Source: DASXYG01 sp036502625
Lineage (GTDB): Bacteria; Actinomycetota; Actinomycetes; Streptosporangiales; Streptosporangiaceae
Direction of reading: 5' to 3'
DNA: 64,000 nucleotides
NCBI GenBank assembly: GCA_036502625.1
Contig: DASXYG010000112.1
Location: forward strand, 1 to 64,000
Below are positions 44,476-53,989 of this stretch, one piece after another. The translations under genes were made by a program, and so were the position numbers. The notes beneath the pieces were generated by a model. That model was not told the origin of the DNA and searched no databases. It saw only the letters and a list, made by a program, of their open reading frames with translations. How positions within the stretch are numbered: the stretch's first letter is position 1; each line of letters begins with the position of its first letter.

Positions 44476-46743
44476 TTGGCGGTGCATCTGACCCACTGGG
44501 GAGCGTTCGAGGCGACGAGCGACGGCCACACCCTGACGTCCGTACGCCCATGGCGCGGCGATCCCGACCCGTACCGGCTCATCGACAACGTTGCGTCCGC
44601 CCAGCACCACCCCACGCGCATCGACCGCCCGTACGCACGGCGCGGCTGGCTGGAGCGCGGGCCCGGGGGCGAGGGCCGCGGCGCCGACACGTTCGTTCCG
44701 GTGACCTGGGACGAGGCGCTCGACGCCGTCTCCGGCGAGCTGCGCCGGGTGTACACCGAGCACGGGCCGCGCGCGGTGTACGGCGGATCGTACGGCTGGT
44801 CCAGCGCGGGCCGGTTCCACCACGCGCAGAGCCAGCTCCACCGGTTCCTCAACAGCGCGGGCGGCTACGTACGCCACTTCGGCAGCTACAGCCACGGCGC
44901 GTCGAAGGCGCTGCTCCCGCACGTCATCGGCGAGCTCGACGACATCACGCAGTACGCCACCTCCTGGCCGGTGATCGCCGAGCACAGCGACATGGTCGTC
45001 GCGTTCGGCGGCATCTCGGGGAAGAACGCCGCCATGTCGCCCGGCGGCGTCGGGCGCCACCCCACCCGGCACGCGCTGGCCGCGGCTCGCGCGCGCGGCT
45101 GCCGTTTCGTGTCGGTCGGCCCGCTGCGCGACGACACCCCCGCCGAAGCGGAGCCCGAGTGGCTGGCGCCGCGGCCGGGCACGGACGCGGCGCTGATGCT
45201 CGGCCTGGCGCACGTCCTGATGGACGACGGGCTCGCCGACACCGCGTACCTGGACCGCTACACCGTCGGCTATCCCGCGTTCGCCGCGTACCTGCGCGGC
45301 GAGCCCGACGGGGCGGCGAAGACGCCGGAGTGGGCGGAGGCGATCACCGGCGTGCCGGCCGCCACCATCCGCGGCCTCGCGCGCGACATGGCCTCCGGGC
45401 GGACGCTGATCACCGTGAGCTGGTCGCTGCAGCGCACCCGGTTCGGCGAGCAGCCGCTGTGGCTCGGCGTCGTGCTCGCCGCGATGCTCGGCCAGATCGG
45501 GCTGCCCGGCGGCGGCTTCGGCCACGGCTACGGCTCCACGGCCGACGTCGGCATGACGGCACGTCTCGTCTCGCCGCCGTCGCTGCCGCAGGGCACGGGC
45601 ATCGACGCGTTCATCCCGGTCGCCCGGGTCGCCGACATGCTGCTGCACCCGGGCGAGGCGTACGACTTCAACGGGCGGCGGATGACGTACCCGGACATCC
45701 GGCTCGTCTACTGGGCGGGCGGCAACCCGTTCCACCACCACCAGGACCTCGGCCGCCTGCACGAGGCGTTCACCCGCCCCGACACGGTCGTGGTGCACGA
45801 GCAGTTCTGGACGGCGACCGCGCGCCACGCCGACATCGTGCTGCCCGCGACGATGTCCATCGAGCGCGACGACTTCGGCGCGGGCAAGGCCGAGGGCCTG
45901 CTGTTCCCCATGCCGGCGCTGACCCGTCCCGCGGGCGAGGCGCGCGACGACTACGCGATCTTCACCGGCCTCGCGGCGCGGCTCGGCGTGCGCGACGCGT
46001 TCACCGAGGGCCGCGACGTACGGGGCTGGCTGCGCCACCTGTACGACGAGTGGCGCGACCGTGTGGGCGGCGCGCTCCCGGACTTCGACACGTTCTGGGC
46101 CGGCGACCCCGTCGCGCTGCCCATGGCCCAGGGCGAGCAGGTGCTGCTCGGCGACTTCCGTACGGACCCCGACGCGTTCCCGCTCGACACGCCGAGCGGG
46201 CGGATCGAGGTCTTCTCGGAGACGATCGCCGGGTTCGGCTACGACGACTGCCCCGGGCATCCGTCGTGGCTGGAGCCGGAGGAGTGGCTGGGCGCCGCGG
46301 CCGCCGCGCGGTATCCGCTGCACCTGATCGCCAACCAGCCGCGCGCCCGCCTGCACAGCCAGCTCGACATCGGCGAGCACAGCCGCAAGTCCAAGATCGC
46401 CGGCCGCGAGCCCGTACGCCTGCACCCCGACGACGCGGCGGCACGCGGCCTGCACGACGGCGACCCCGTCCGGATCTTCAACGACCGCGGAAGCTGCCTG
46501 GCGGGCCTGGAGACCAGCACGGCCGTACGCCCGGGCGTCGTGCAACTGTCCACCGGCGCGTGGTACGACCCCGACCCCGCCGACCCCCGCCACTGCCGCC
46601 ACGGCAACCCGAACGTCCTGACCGCCGACCGCCCCACGTCCCGCCTCGGCCAGGCCTGCACGGGCCAGCACGCCCTCGTCGAGGTCGAACCCCACCACGG
46701 CCCCCTCCCCGACCTCACCGTGGACGGGCCTCCCGGGATGTAA
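44476..46743 (+). CDS. DMSO-reductase-family molybdoenzyme (biotin/TMAO sulfoxide reductase type)
   Basis: 755 residues from TTG 44476 (GAAGGGGG six bases upstream; GTG at 44482 possible). bis-MGD enzyme of the TorA/BisC branch. GGSYGW carries the active-site Tyr106 and Trp108, and GSYSHGA places the Mo-ligand Ser at 139, exactly 31 residues after the Trp as in DMSO reductase. There is no N-terminal [4Fe-4S] Cys cluster and no Tat signal, which points to a cytosolic S- or N-oxide reductase like BisC. Other family motifs are HSDMVVAFGG, WAGGNPFHHHQD, PSGRIEVFSE and IANQPRARLHSQLD. Substrate not determinable. Confidence 0.88.
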   Translation: MAVHLTHWGAFEATSDGHTLTSVRPWRGDPDPYRLIDNVASAQHHPTRIDRPYARRGWLERGPGGEGRGADTFVPVTWDEALDAVSGELRRVYTEHGPRAVYGGSYGWSSAGRFHHAQSQLHRFLNSAGGYVRHFGSYSHGASKALLPHVIGELDDITQYATSWPVIAEHSDMVVAFGGISGKNAAMSPGGVGRHPTRHALAAARARGCRFVSVGPLRDDTPAEAEPEWLAPRPGTDAALMLGLAHVLMDDGLADTAYLDRYTVGYPAFAAYLRGEPDGAAKTPEWAEAITGVPAATIRGLARDMASGRTLITVSWSLQRTRFGEQPLWLGVVLAAMLGQIGLPGGGFGHGYGSTADVGMTARLVSPPSLPQGTGIDAFIPVARVADMLLHPGEAYDFNGRRMTYPDIRLVYWAGGNPFHHHQDLGRLHEAFTRPDTVVVHEQFWTATARHADIVLPATMSIERDDFGAGKAEGLLFPMPALTRPAGEARDDYAIFTGLAARLGVRDAFTEGRDVRGWLRHLYDEWRDRVGGALPDFDTFWAGDPVALPMAQGEQVLLGDFRTDPDAFPLDTPSGRIEVFSETIAGFGYDDCPGHPSWLEPEEWLGAAAAARYPLHLIANQPRARLHSQLDIGEHSRKSKIAGREPVRLHPDDAAARGLHDGDPVRIFNDRGSCLAGLETSTAVRPGVVQLSTGAWYDPDPADPRHCRHGNPNVLTADRPTSRLGQACTGQHALVEVEPHHGPLPDLTVDGPPGM

Positions 46744-46826
46744 GGGAGGTGTAATCGGCGCCGTCTACTCTGCCGACCGCACGCGGCACGGACCGCGTAC
46801 CGAATCGGCATGGGCCAGGGGGACGT

Positions 46827-47759
46827 GTGCGCCGGATACGGAACACGACGACCGCCCTCGCGCTCGGCGGTGCCGCGCTCGTCGTCGCGGGATGTGGTGG
46901 TGGGCATCCCGCGACGACACCGAGCTCGGCGCCCGCCTCGCCGTCGGCCGCGGCCTCCCAGGCGTCGCCGCCGGCGCCGCGGCCCATGGCGACGATGCCC
47001 GCGGGCACGAAGGTGCCGCTGAAGCACAAGGGGCAGCTCCGGGTGTGCGCGCTGATCTCCGGCGAGCCGTACGTCAGCGAGGGCGCCGCCGGCGTGGCCG
47101 GCACCGGCAAGGTGCACGGGTTCGACGTCGACGTGCTGAGCCTCGTCGGGGAGCGCATCAAGGCGGCGCCGATCTTCGTCAAGCTGAACCCGGAGGTCGT
47201 CGTCAACGGGACGGCGCTGCGGTCCGGCGCCTGCGACATCGTCACCGGCCTCACCGACTGGTCCGGGTTCGCGAAGACGTACCGGCTGACCAAGCCGTAC
47301 GAACGGCGGTCGTTCGCGCTGCTCACCAAGAAGGGCGGCCCCGCGTCGCCGGCCGCGCTCGCCGGCAAGCGGGTCGGGGTGATCGGCGACGGCGGCGGCA
47401 CGGCCGCGAGCGACCCGTACGCGTACCTCAAGCGGTACAACGCCGCGCACGGCGGGCAGATCCGGCTGGTGCCGCAGACCGACACCGACGCCGAGGTCGT
47501 GATGGTCCAGAACGGCGCGCTCGACGCCATGGCGACCGACGACGGCCGGGCGCGCTACTACGCCAAGAAGCAGCCGTCGCTGGCCGCGAGCGGCGTGTTC
47601 GGACCCGGATACCCCCTGGTCTTCGGGGTGCGGAAGGGCGACGGGGCGCTGGCGCGGCAGGTCGATGCCGCGCTGGCCGACGCCGGCGGGAACGGGCAGT
47701 ACGCCTCGGCGTACTGGAACTGGTTCGGCGTACGGCCGGCGTGGACGCCGGGCGGCTGA
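46827..47759 (+). CDS. Solute-binding lipoprotein, amino-acid (family 3) type, orphan
   Basis: 310 residues from GTG 46827. Signal peptide with lipobox VVAGCG (Cys at about 23), a Pro/Ser/Ala spacer, then a periplasmic-binding fold: LRVCALISGEPYVS, VHGFDVDVLSLVGERI, GACDIVTGLTDWSGFAK, and MVQNGALDAMATDD. No permease or ATPase gene lies beside it on this strand, so it works with a transporter elsewhere or acts as a receptor. The facing sulfonate-type ABC genes belong to another family. Confidence 0.8.
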   Translation: MRRIRNTTTALALGGAALVVAGCGGGHPATTPSSAPASPSAAASQASPPAPRPMATMPAGTKVPLKHKGQLRVCALISGEPYVSEGAAGVAGTGKVHGFDVDVLSLVGERIKAAPIFVKLNPEVVVNGTALRSGACDIVTGLTDWSGFAKTYRLTKPYERRSFALLTKKGGPASPAALAGKRVGVIGDGGGTAASDPYAYLKRYNAAHGGQIRLVPQTDTDAEVVMVQNGALDAMATDDGRARYYAKKQPSLAASGVFGPGYPLVFGVRKGDGALARQVDAALADAGGNGQYASAYWNWFGVRPAWTPGG

Positions 47760-47767
47760 GGACGTGC

Positions 47768-47799
47768 GGCCCCGGGCGCGGTGAGGAGCGCCCGGGGCC
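47768..47799. terminator. Bidirectional hairpin between convergent genes
   Basis: Perfect 12-bp stem GGCCCCGGGCGC (47768-47779) and GCGCCCGGGGCC (47788-47799) around an 8-nt loop. It lies between the convergent lipoprotein gene (stop 47759) and the permease gene (stop 47817). There is no U-tract, as is common in actinobacteria, so it should end transcription from both sides. Confidence 0.75.
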
Positions 47800-47816
47800 C
47801 GTTCATGCGGGGGCGG

Positions 47817-48701
47817 TCAGGACTTCGCGACGCCCCAGCGGCGCTGGATCGTCCGGTCGACGGTGCCGAACGCGGAGTCGACGGCGATGCCGATGAGCAG
47901 GATGACGATCATCATGGCCAGCATCCCGGCCGCGTCGTTGTACTCCTGCTGCTGGTTGAGCTGCACGCCGATGGACGGCCGGTTGGCGATGATCACCATC
48001 AGCTCGCCGGCCATCAGCCCGCGCCACGCGAACGCCCAGCCCTGCTTGAGCCCCGAGACGTACGACGGGAGCGACGCGGGGAGGATCACCGAGCGGTACA
48101 GCGGCCAGCCGCGCAGGCCCAGCACCCGGCCGGCGCGGAGCATGATCGGCTGGATGTAGTCGATGCCGTTCACCAGCCCGCCCGCGATGGACGGCGCCGC
48201 GCCGATGACGATCACGAACAGGATCGCCGACTCACTCAGCTTGAACAGCAGGATGGCCAGCGGCAGCCACGCGATGGACGGCATGGTGAGCAGCCCGGCC
48301 AGCAGCGAGCCGATGGCGGCGCGCAGCGGCTTCACCTGCGCGACCAGCGCGCCCAGGACCGTGCCGATCACGATGGCGATCGCGAACCCGAGCACGGCGC
48401 GGCTCATCGTGATGCCGACGGCCTGCCAGAACGTGCCCTCGCCGAGGAAGTCGCGGAGCTGCGCGAGCGCCGTGAACGGGCCGGGCAGCACCCACGGGTC
48501 GCGCCAGCCGCTCCACACGACGACCTGCCACACGGCGAGCACGATCGCGATCGCGATCAGCTTCGGCCAGGCCGCCGCCCACGTACGGGACAGCCACTTG
48601 CGCCGCGTCGACGTGTCGCTCTCCAGCGCGTCCAACCCGGCGAACTGGGCGGACAGCCGTGCGTCGTGGGTGTCGGCCGCGGTGGCCGTGCCGTCAGCCA
48701 T
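47817..48701 (-). CDS. ABC transporter permease (SsuC/TauC/NrtB type)
   Basis: 294 residues with six membrane helices and the EAA-like loop of the sulfonate/nitrate/taurine permeases (GWPLYRSVILPASLPSYVSG, where the coupling Gly and Pro are kept). The start overlaps the ATPase stop by eight bases. An N-terminal hydrophilic segment of ~45 residues is longer than usual. With the ATPase and binding protein upstream it forms an SsuABC-like importer. Sulfonate is favoured by context but nitrate or bicarbonate is possible. Confidence 0.85.
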   Translation of the reverse strand: MADGTATAADTHDARLSAQFAGLDALESDTSTRRKWLSRTWAAAWPKLIAIAIVLAVWQVVVWSGWRDPWVLPGPFTALAQLRDFLGEGTFWQAVGITMSRAVLGFAIAIVIGTVLGALVAQVKPLRAAIGSLLAGLLTMPSIAWLPLAILLFKLSESAILFVIVIGAAPSIAGGLVNGIDYIQPIMLRAGRVLGLRGWPLYRSVILPASLPSYVSGLKQGWAFAWRGLMAGELMVIIANRPSIGVQLNQQQEYNDAAGMLAMMIVILLIGIAVDSAFGTVDRTIQRRWGVAKS

Positions 48702-49470
48702 GGCGGGCCACCTCCTCGCGCAGCCGGTCGGTGATCGTCGCGGCCATGCGCGCCACCTCGGGTGAGTCGATGCGCCGCGGCCGCTCGCCGTCCACGTCGA
48801 ACGTGCCGACGACCCGCCCCGGACGGCTGGACAGCAGCACCACGCGGTCGCCGAGGCGCACCGCCTCGCGCACGTTGTGCGTCACGAACAGCACGGTCAG
48901 CCGCTCGCGCGACCAGATGCGCTCCAGTTCGTCGTGCAGGAGGTCGCGCGTCATGGCGTCGAGCGCGCCGAACGGCTCGTCCATCAGCAGGACGTGGGCG
49001 TCCTGGGCGAGCGCGCGGGCCAGCGCGACCCGCTGCCGCATGCCGCCGGACAGCTCGTGCGGCCGCTTGCCGCCGAGCCCGCCGAGGTGGACGAGGTCGA
49101 GCAGGTCGGCGGCGCGGCTGCGGGCGGCCCGCCGGGACGACCCGTTCGTGCGCAGCGCCAGCTCCACGTTGCCGCTCGCGGTCAGCCACGGGAACAGCGC
49201 CGACTCCTGGAACATCAGCGCGACGCGCCGCCCGCCGACGTCGATCGCGCCGCGCGAGGCGGCGTCGAGCCCGGCCACCAGGTTGAGCAGCGTGGACTTG
49301 CCGCACCCGGACGCGCCGATCAGGCAGGTGAACTGCCCCTCGGGGACGTCGAGCGTCACGCCGTCGAGCGCGCGCACCGCGCCGGTGCCCTGGCCGAAGA
49401 CCTTGGCGACGTCGTCGAGGCGTACGGCCGTGTCGGTGGCGGCCGTCGTACGGATGTCGAGGTCGCTCAT
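48694..49470 (-). CDS. ABC transporter ATPase (SsuB/TauB type)
   Basis: 258 residues from ATG 49470, sharing one base with the binding-protein stop. Walker A GASGCGKSTLLN, Q-loop MFQESALFPWLT, signature LSGGMRQRVALARAL, Walker B VLLMDEPFGALD and H-loop VTHNVREA are all intact. The FGALDAMTR wording is typical of the nitrate/sulfonate/taurine group. It drives uptake through the adjoining permease. Confidence 0.9.
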   Translation of the reverse strand: MSDLDIRTTAATDTAVRLDDVAKVFGQGTGAVRALDGVTLDVPEGQFTCLIGASGCGKSTLLNLVAGLDAASRGAIDVGGRRVALMFQESALFPWLTASGNVELALRTNGSSRRAARSRAADLLDLVHLGGLGGKRPHELSGGMRQRVALARALAQDAHVLLMDEPFGALDAMTRDLLHDELERIWSRERLTVLFVTHNVREAVRLGDRVVLLSSRPGRVVGTFDVDGERPRRIDSPEVARMAATITDRLREEVARHG

Positions 49471-50537
49471 CACGACCCGCTGACCGCCGGCTCGCCGGCC
49501 TTCTTCAGCACGTCGTTCAGCGGCCCGAGGTCGTAGATCCCGTTCAGGTCGATGGGCTTCAGCAGGCCCACCTGCACCGCGTGGTCGGCGCTGGTCTTCA
49601 GCGACGACGCGATCGGGTCGTCGGTGAACTGGACGTGCTTCATCGCCGCCTTCAGGACGTCCGGCTTGAGCGTCTTGCCGCTCAGCGCCTTCAGCTCGCT
49701 GTTCACCGATGTGGCCGCGTCGGCCGGGTGCTTGTTGATGAAGTCGTTCGCCTGGACCTGGCCCTGGAGCAGCGCCTTGACCTGGTCCGGGTGCTCCTTC
49801 AGGAAGTCCGTGCGGACGAGCAGGTGGGTGATCACGAACTTGCCGCCGGGCCACAGGGAGCTCTCGTCGACCAGTTGCTTCCCCTTGCCCTCGATGAGCA
49901 GGCGGCTCGCGTACGGCTCGGGGACCCACGCGCCGGCGATGTCGCCGGAGATGAACGACCGTACGGTCTGGCTGTTGTCCATCGGCGTGACGTGGACGTC
50001 GCCGCCGCCCTGGGGGTCGGTCTTCAGGCCCTTGCCCTTCAGCCAGTAGCGCAGCGCGACGTCCTGGGTGTTGCCGAGCTGCGGGGTGGCGACCTTCTTG
50101 CCGCGCAGGTCGGCCGCGGACTTGATGCCGGGCTTGACGACCAGCGACACGCCGCCGGACGCCGCGCCGGAGATGATCTTGACGGCCTTGCCGTGCGACT
50201 GCTGCCACGCGTTGATCGCCGGGTTCGGCCCGACGTACGTCGCGTCGACCGCGCCGGAGAACAGCGCCTGCACGGCGGCGGGCCCGGCGTTGAACGTCGC
50301 GGTCTTCAGCTTCGCGCCGGAGCCGAGCGCCTTGGCGAAATAGCCCTTCTGCACGCCGACCAGCGCGGAGGCGTGGGTGAGGTTGGGGAAGAACCCGAGC
50401 CGTACGGTCGTGGCCGACGCGCCCTCAGCGGATCCGCCCCCGCACGCGGCGAGCGTCCCGGCGAGCAGCGCCGCCACGGCCGCCACAGCCGCGGCGGCCC
50501 CGGTGCGCACCCGCCGACGTGGCTGGGAGACGCTCAT
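49470..50537 (-). CDS. SsuA/NrtA-type substrate-binding lipoprotein
   Basis: 355 residues. Lipobox LAACGG with Cys at about 32. The mature protein shows the aliphatic-sulfonate/nitrate binding pattern: VRLGFFPNLTHASALVGVQKGYFAK, ATYVGPNPAINAW, LRGKKVATPQLGNTQDVALRYWL, and DIAGAWVPEPYASRL. It delivers ligand to the SsuB/SsuC-like pair. GAGGG lies about five bases before the ATG and a promoter-like pair lies at 50608-50580. Ligand inferred from family only. Confidence 0.87.
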   Translation of the reverse strand: MSVSQPRRRVRTGAAAAVAAVAALLAGTLAACGGGSAEGASATTVRLGFFPNLTHASALVGVQKGYFAKALGSGAKLKTATFNAGPAAVQALFSGAVDATYVGPNPAINAWQQSHGKAVKIISGAASGGVSLVVKPGIKSAADLRGKKVATPQLGNTQDVALRYWLKGKGLKTDPQGGGDVHVTPMDNSQTVRSFISGDIAGAWVPEPYASRLLIEGKGKQLVDESSLWPGGKFVITHLLVRTDFLKEHPDQVKALLQGQVQANDFINKHPADAATSVNSELKALSGKTLKPDVLKAAMKHVQFTDDPIASSLKTSADHAVQVGLLKPIDLNGIYDLGPLNDVLKKAGEPAVSGS

Positions 50538-50579
50538 ACAACCCTCATTTCATACCGAAACAGCTAATCCGACTGGCTA

Positions 50580-50608
50580 AGTAGATAATGGACCCCGAGT
50601 GAAGTCAA
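50580..50608 (-). promoter_or_regulatory. Possible promoter of the SsuABC-like operon
   Basis: Minus-strand TTGACT (50608-50603), 17-bp spacer and TCTACT (50585-50580), 43 bases before the binding-protein ATG. Two GCTAA copies follow it (50563 and 50576). AT content is locally high for this genome. Confidence 0.35.
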
Positions 50609-50730
50609 GCGCGCGTGGCGGTGCGGCCGGCCACCCCTGACGGCACTAGGCTCTTCCCGGACATAGGGGCCACCCCTTCGGGCAAATCAGACGTGACGCC
50701 GTCGGCGTCCGAGCAACTCAGGAGACGTCC

Positions 50731-52014
50731 GTGCCGAGCATCGAGGCCGTAGACGCCCGGGAGATCCTCGACTCCCGCGGCAACCCCACCGTCGAGGTCG
50801 AGGTGCTGCTCGACGACGGCACCCACGCGCGCGCGGCCGTGCCGTCCGGCGCCTCCACGGGTCGGTTCGAGGCCGTGGAGCTGCGCGACGGCGGCGAGCG
50901 CTACTCCGGCAAGGGCGTGGAGAAGGCCGTCCTCGGCGTGATCGACGAGATCGGGCCCGACGTCATCGGCTTCGACGCCGACGAGCAGCGGATCGTCGAC
51001 CAGGCGCTGATCGACCTCGACGCCACGCCCGACAAGTCGCGGCTCGGCGCCAACGCCATCCTCGGCGTCTCGCTGGCCACCGCGAAGGCCGCCGCCGACG
51101 CCGCCGAGCTGCCGCTGTTCCGCTACCTCGGCGGCCCGAACGCGCACGTCCTGCCGGTGCCGATGATGAACATCCTCAACGGCGGCGCGCACGCCGACAA
51201 CAACGTCGACGTCCAGGAGTTCATGATCGCCCCGATCGGGGCGCCCACCTTCGCCGAGGCCGTGCAGTACGGCGCCGAGGTCTACCACGCGCTGAAGTCC
51301 GTGGTGAAGTCGCGCGGCCTGAGCACCGGCGTCGGCGACGAGGGCGGCTTCGCCCCCGACCTCGACAGCAACCGCGCCGCGCTTGACCTCATCGTCGAGG
51401 GCATCGAGAAGGCCGGCCTCACCCCCGGCACCGACGTCGCGCTCGCGCTCGACGCCGCCGCCTCGGAGTTCTTCTCCGACGGCGCGTACGTCTTCGAGGG
51501 CGAGAAGCGCACCGCCGCCCAGATGACCGACTACTACACGTCGCTGCTCGACGCGTACCCCCTCGTCTCGCTGGAGGACCCGCTCGCCGAGGAGGACTGG
51601 TCCGGCTGGTCGACGCTGACCGCGGCGCTCGGCTCCCGCGTGCAGATCGTCGGCGACGACATCTTCGTCACCAACCCGAAGCGGATCGCCCGCGGCATCG
51701 CCGAGAGCGCCGCCAACGCGCTGCTCGTCAAGGTGAACCAGATCGGCACGCTCACCGAGACGCTCGACGCCATGGACCTCGCGCACCGCAGCGGCTTCCG
51801 CTGCATGATGAGCCACCGCTCCGGCGAGACGGAGGACACCACGATCGCCGACCTCGCGGTGGCCACCAACTGCGGCCAGATCAAGTCCGGCGCCCCCGCG
51901 CGCAGCGAGCGCGTCGCGAAGTACAACCAGCTCCTGCGCATCGAGGCCGACCTCGACGACGCCGCGGCGTACGCCGGGGCCTCGGCGTTCCCGCGCTTCC
52001 GCGCCGAGGGCTGA
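50731..52014 (+). CDS. eno: Enolase
   Basis: 427 residues. Converts 2-phosphoglycerate to phosphoenolpyruvate in glycolysis. Full set of family motifs: ILDSRGNPTVEVEV at the start, PSGASTGRFEAVELRDG, GVSLATAKAAA, the metal-site acids in ALDAAASEFF, LEDPLAEEDW and VGDDIFVTN, then VKVNQIGTLTETLDA and MSHRSGETEDT. CAGGAGACGTCC precedes the GTG. It heads the actinobacterial run eno-divIC-DUF501-ppx, with only 10 bp to the next gene. Confidence 0.97.
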   Translation: MPSIEAVDAREILDSRGNPTVEVEVLLDDGTHARAAVPSGASTGRFEAVELRDGGERYSGKGVEKAVLGVIDEIGPDVIGFDADEQRIVDQALIDLDATPDKSRLGANAILGVSLATAKAAADAAELPLFRYLGGPNAHVLPVPMMNILNGGAHADNNVDVQEFMIAPIGAPTFAEAVQYGAEVYHALKSVVKSRGLSTGVGDEGGFAPDLDSNRAALDLIVEGIEKAGLTPGTDVALALDAAASEFFSDGAYVFEGEKRTAAQMTDYYTSLLDAYPLVSLEDPLAEEDWSGWSTLTAALGSRVQIVGDDIFVTNPKRIARGIAESAANALLVKVNQIGTLTETLDAMDLAHRSGFRCMMSHRSGETEDTTIADLAVATNCGQIKSGAPARSERVAKYNQLLRIEADLDDAAAYAGASAFPRFRAEG

Positions 52015-52024
52015 CGAGGCCGCC

Positions 52025-52534
52025 ATGGCGCCGCCACGTGAGGGACCGGGCAAGGGCGGGAGCACGCCCCGCCGCGCGCCCGCGCGCCCGGCGGCCGGCA
52101 CGCGGCGCCCGACGGCGTCCCGCGGCCGTACGGACCACCCGGCCCGTACGCCCGGGCCGCCGCGGTCGCACCTGACGAGCCGCGCGGCCATCCTCGCCAT
52201 CGTGGTCTGCGCGATCACGCTGAGCCTCGCCTATCCCGTACGCGAGTACATCGCGCAGCGCCGCCAGATCTCCGCGCTCGAGGCGCAGCAGCAGGCCGTC
52301 GCCAAGCGGGTGTCCGCACTGGAGAAGCGCAAGGCGCAGCTCGGCGACGACGACTACGTCCGCCGGGAGGCCGCACGCCGGCTGCATTTCTGTTATCCGG
52401 GGCGCAAGTGTTACATCGTGCTGCACGATGAGAAGAGCGGCCGGGGCGGCCGGCCGTCCGAGCGGCAGGAGTCACGGCCGTGGTTCACCACATTGTGGAA
52501 ATCGGTGGAGGCCGCCGACCACGCCCAACGTTGA
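52025..52534 (+). CDS. divIC: FtsB/DivIC-family septum-formation protein
   Basis: 169 residues. A disordered Arg/Pro/Gly-rich cytosolic N-terminus of ~57 residues, one membrane helix (AAILAIVVCAITLSLAYPV), an extracellular coiled coil (ISALEAQQQAVAKRVSALE), and the DivIC end YVRREAARRLHFCYPG. The two Cys in FCYPGRKCY may form a disulfide. It would join FtsL and FtsQ in the divisome. It lies 10 bp after eno in the conserved order. Confidence 0.9.
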   Translation: MAPPREGPGKGGSTPRRAPARPAAGTRRPTASRGRTDHPARTPGPPRSHLTSRAAILAIVVCAITLSLAYPVREYIAQRRQISALEAQQQAVAKRVSALEKRKAQLGDDDYVRREAARRLHFCYPGRKCYIVLHDEKSGRGGRPSERQESRPWFTTLWKSVEAADHAQR

Positions 52535-52549
52535 AGGGCCCACGGATTC

Positions 52550-53062
52550 ATGCTTGACCCCGCCGACGAGGGGCTCGTCGAGGAACAGCTCGGCCGGCCT
52601 CCCCGCGGTTCGCGCCGCGTGGCGCACCGCTGCCCCTGCGGCGTCCCGGACGTCGTGGCGACCGCCCCCCGGCTCGAGGACGGCACCCCCTTCCCGACGC
52701 TGTACTACCTGACCTGCCCGCGCGCCGCGTCCATGATCGGCACGCTGGAGTCCGACGGCGTGATGCGCGAGATGACCGACCGCCTCGGCATCGATCCCGA
52801 GCTGCGCGGCGCGTACGAAGAGGCCCACCACGACTACCTCACACGCCGCGACGAGCTGGCCAGAGAAGACGGCTTGGCGCCGTTGCCGGAGGGTATGCAG
52901 AGCGCGGGAGGCATGCCGGACCGGGTGAAATGCCTGCACGCGCTGGCCGCGCACGAGCTGGCCGTGCCCGGCGCCAACCCGTTCGGCAAGGAAGTGCTCG
53001 GCCGTCTCGGCGACTGGTGGGCGGCCGGTCCGTGCGTCAGCGTTGAGGGGGACCCCGAATGA
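52550..53062 (+). CDS. DUF501 domain protein
   Basis: 170 residues. Conserved blocks EQLGRPPRGSRRVAHRCPCG, VVATAPRLEDGTPFPTLYYL, CPRAASMIGTLESDGVM and PDRVKCLHALAAHELAVPG with its HxxxxH-like and Cys residues match DUF501, present in nearly all actinobacteria between divIC and ppx. Function unestablished. The stop overlaps the ppx start (ATGA), so the two are translationally coupled. Confidence 0.9.
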   Translation: MLDPADEGLVEEQLGRPPRGSRRVAHRCPCGVPDVVATAPRLEDGTPFPTLYYLTCPRAASMIGTLESDGVMREMTDRLGIDPELRGAYEEAHHDYLTRRDELAREDGLAPLPEGMQSAGGMPDRVKCLHALAAHELAVPGANPFGKEVLGRLGDWWAAGPCVSVEGDPE

Positions 53063-53985
53063 AGCGAGTGGCCGCGGTCGACTGTGGCACCAACTCGATC
53101 CGGCTGCTCGTCGCCGAGCTCGACCCGCACACCGGGGAGTCGCGCGACCTCAGCCGCCGCATGGAGATCGTCCGGCTGGGCCAGGGGGTCGACCGTACGG
53201 GCCGGCTCAACCCCGACGCGCTCGACCGCACCCTCGAGGCGCTGCGCGACTACAAGAAGATCGTCGACGACCTCGGCGCCCGCTCCGTCCGCATGGTGGC
53301 CACCAGCGCCACCCGCGACGCGGAGAACCGCGACGCGTTCGTCGAGGGCGTGCACGCCATCCTCGGCGTCGACCCCGAGGTGATCACCGGCGACGAGGAG
53401 GCGCGCCTGTCGTTCCTCGGCGCCACCCGCGAGCTGGCCGGCGCCGGCGACGCCGTACGCCCGTACCTCGTGGTCGACATCGGCGGCGGGTCCACCGAGT
53501 TCGTCATCGGCGGCACCGACGTCACGGCGGGCCGCTCGGTGAACATCGGCTGTGTCCGCCTCACCGAGCGCCACCTCCACGACGACCCGCCGACGCCCGC
53601 GCAGATCGAGGCCGCCACGGCGGACATCGACGCCGCGATCGACGAGGCCGCGCAGGCGGTGCCGCTGCTCGAGGCCGGCTCGCTGCTGGGCCTCGCCGGC
53701 ACCGTCACCACGCTCGCCGGCATCGACCTGGACCTCCCCGCGTACGACCCGGAGCGCATCCACCACTCCCGGATCAGCGCGGCCCGCGTCCACGAGATCT
53801 CCGGCAAGCTGCTCGCCATGACCCACGCCGAGCGCGCCGCCATCCCGGTCATGCACCCCGGCCGGGTCGACGTCATCGGCGCGGGCAGCCTCATCCTGGA
53901 CCGCATCGTGGCGCGCGTCGGCCTCGACGACGTCCTCGTCAGCGAGCACGACATCCTCGACGGCATGGCGTGGAGCCTCGTCTGA
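53059..53985 (+). CDS. Ppx/GppA-family exopolyphosphatase, short form
   Basis: 308 residues. ASKHA-fold phosphatase of polyphosphate or pppGpp. Phosphate-1 loop AVDCGTNSIRLLVAEL, catalytic-Glu region TSATRDAENRDAF, and phosphate-2 loop VVDIGGGSTEFVIGG are clear. It lacks the HD-like C-terminal domain of E. coli Ppx and so matches the actinobacterial short Ppx1 type. It acts in polyphosphate and stringent-response balance. Coupled to DUF501. Confidence 0.92.
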   Translation: MKRVAAVDCGTNSIRLLVAELDPHTGESRDLSRRMEIVRLGQGVDRTGRLNPDALDRTLEALRDYKKIVDDLGARSVRMVATSATRDAENRDAFVEGVHAILGVDPEVITGDEEARLSFLGATRELAGAGDAVRPYLVVDIGGGSTEFVIGGTDVTAGRSVNIGCVRLTERHLHDDPPTPAQIEAATADIDAAIDEAAQAVPLLEAGSLLGLAGTVTTLAGIDLDLPAYDPERIHHSRISAARVHEISGKLLAMTHAERAAIPVMHPGRVDVIGAGSLILDRIVARVGLDDVLVSEHDILDGMAWSLV

Positions 53986-53989
53986 GCCC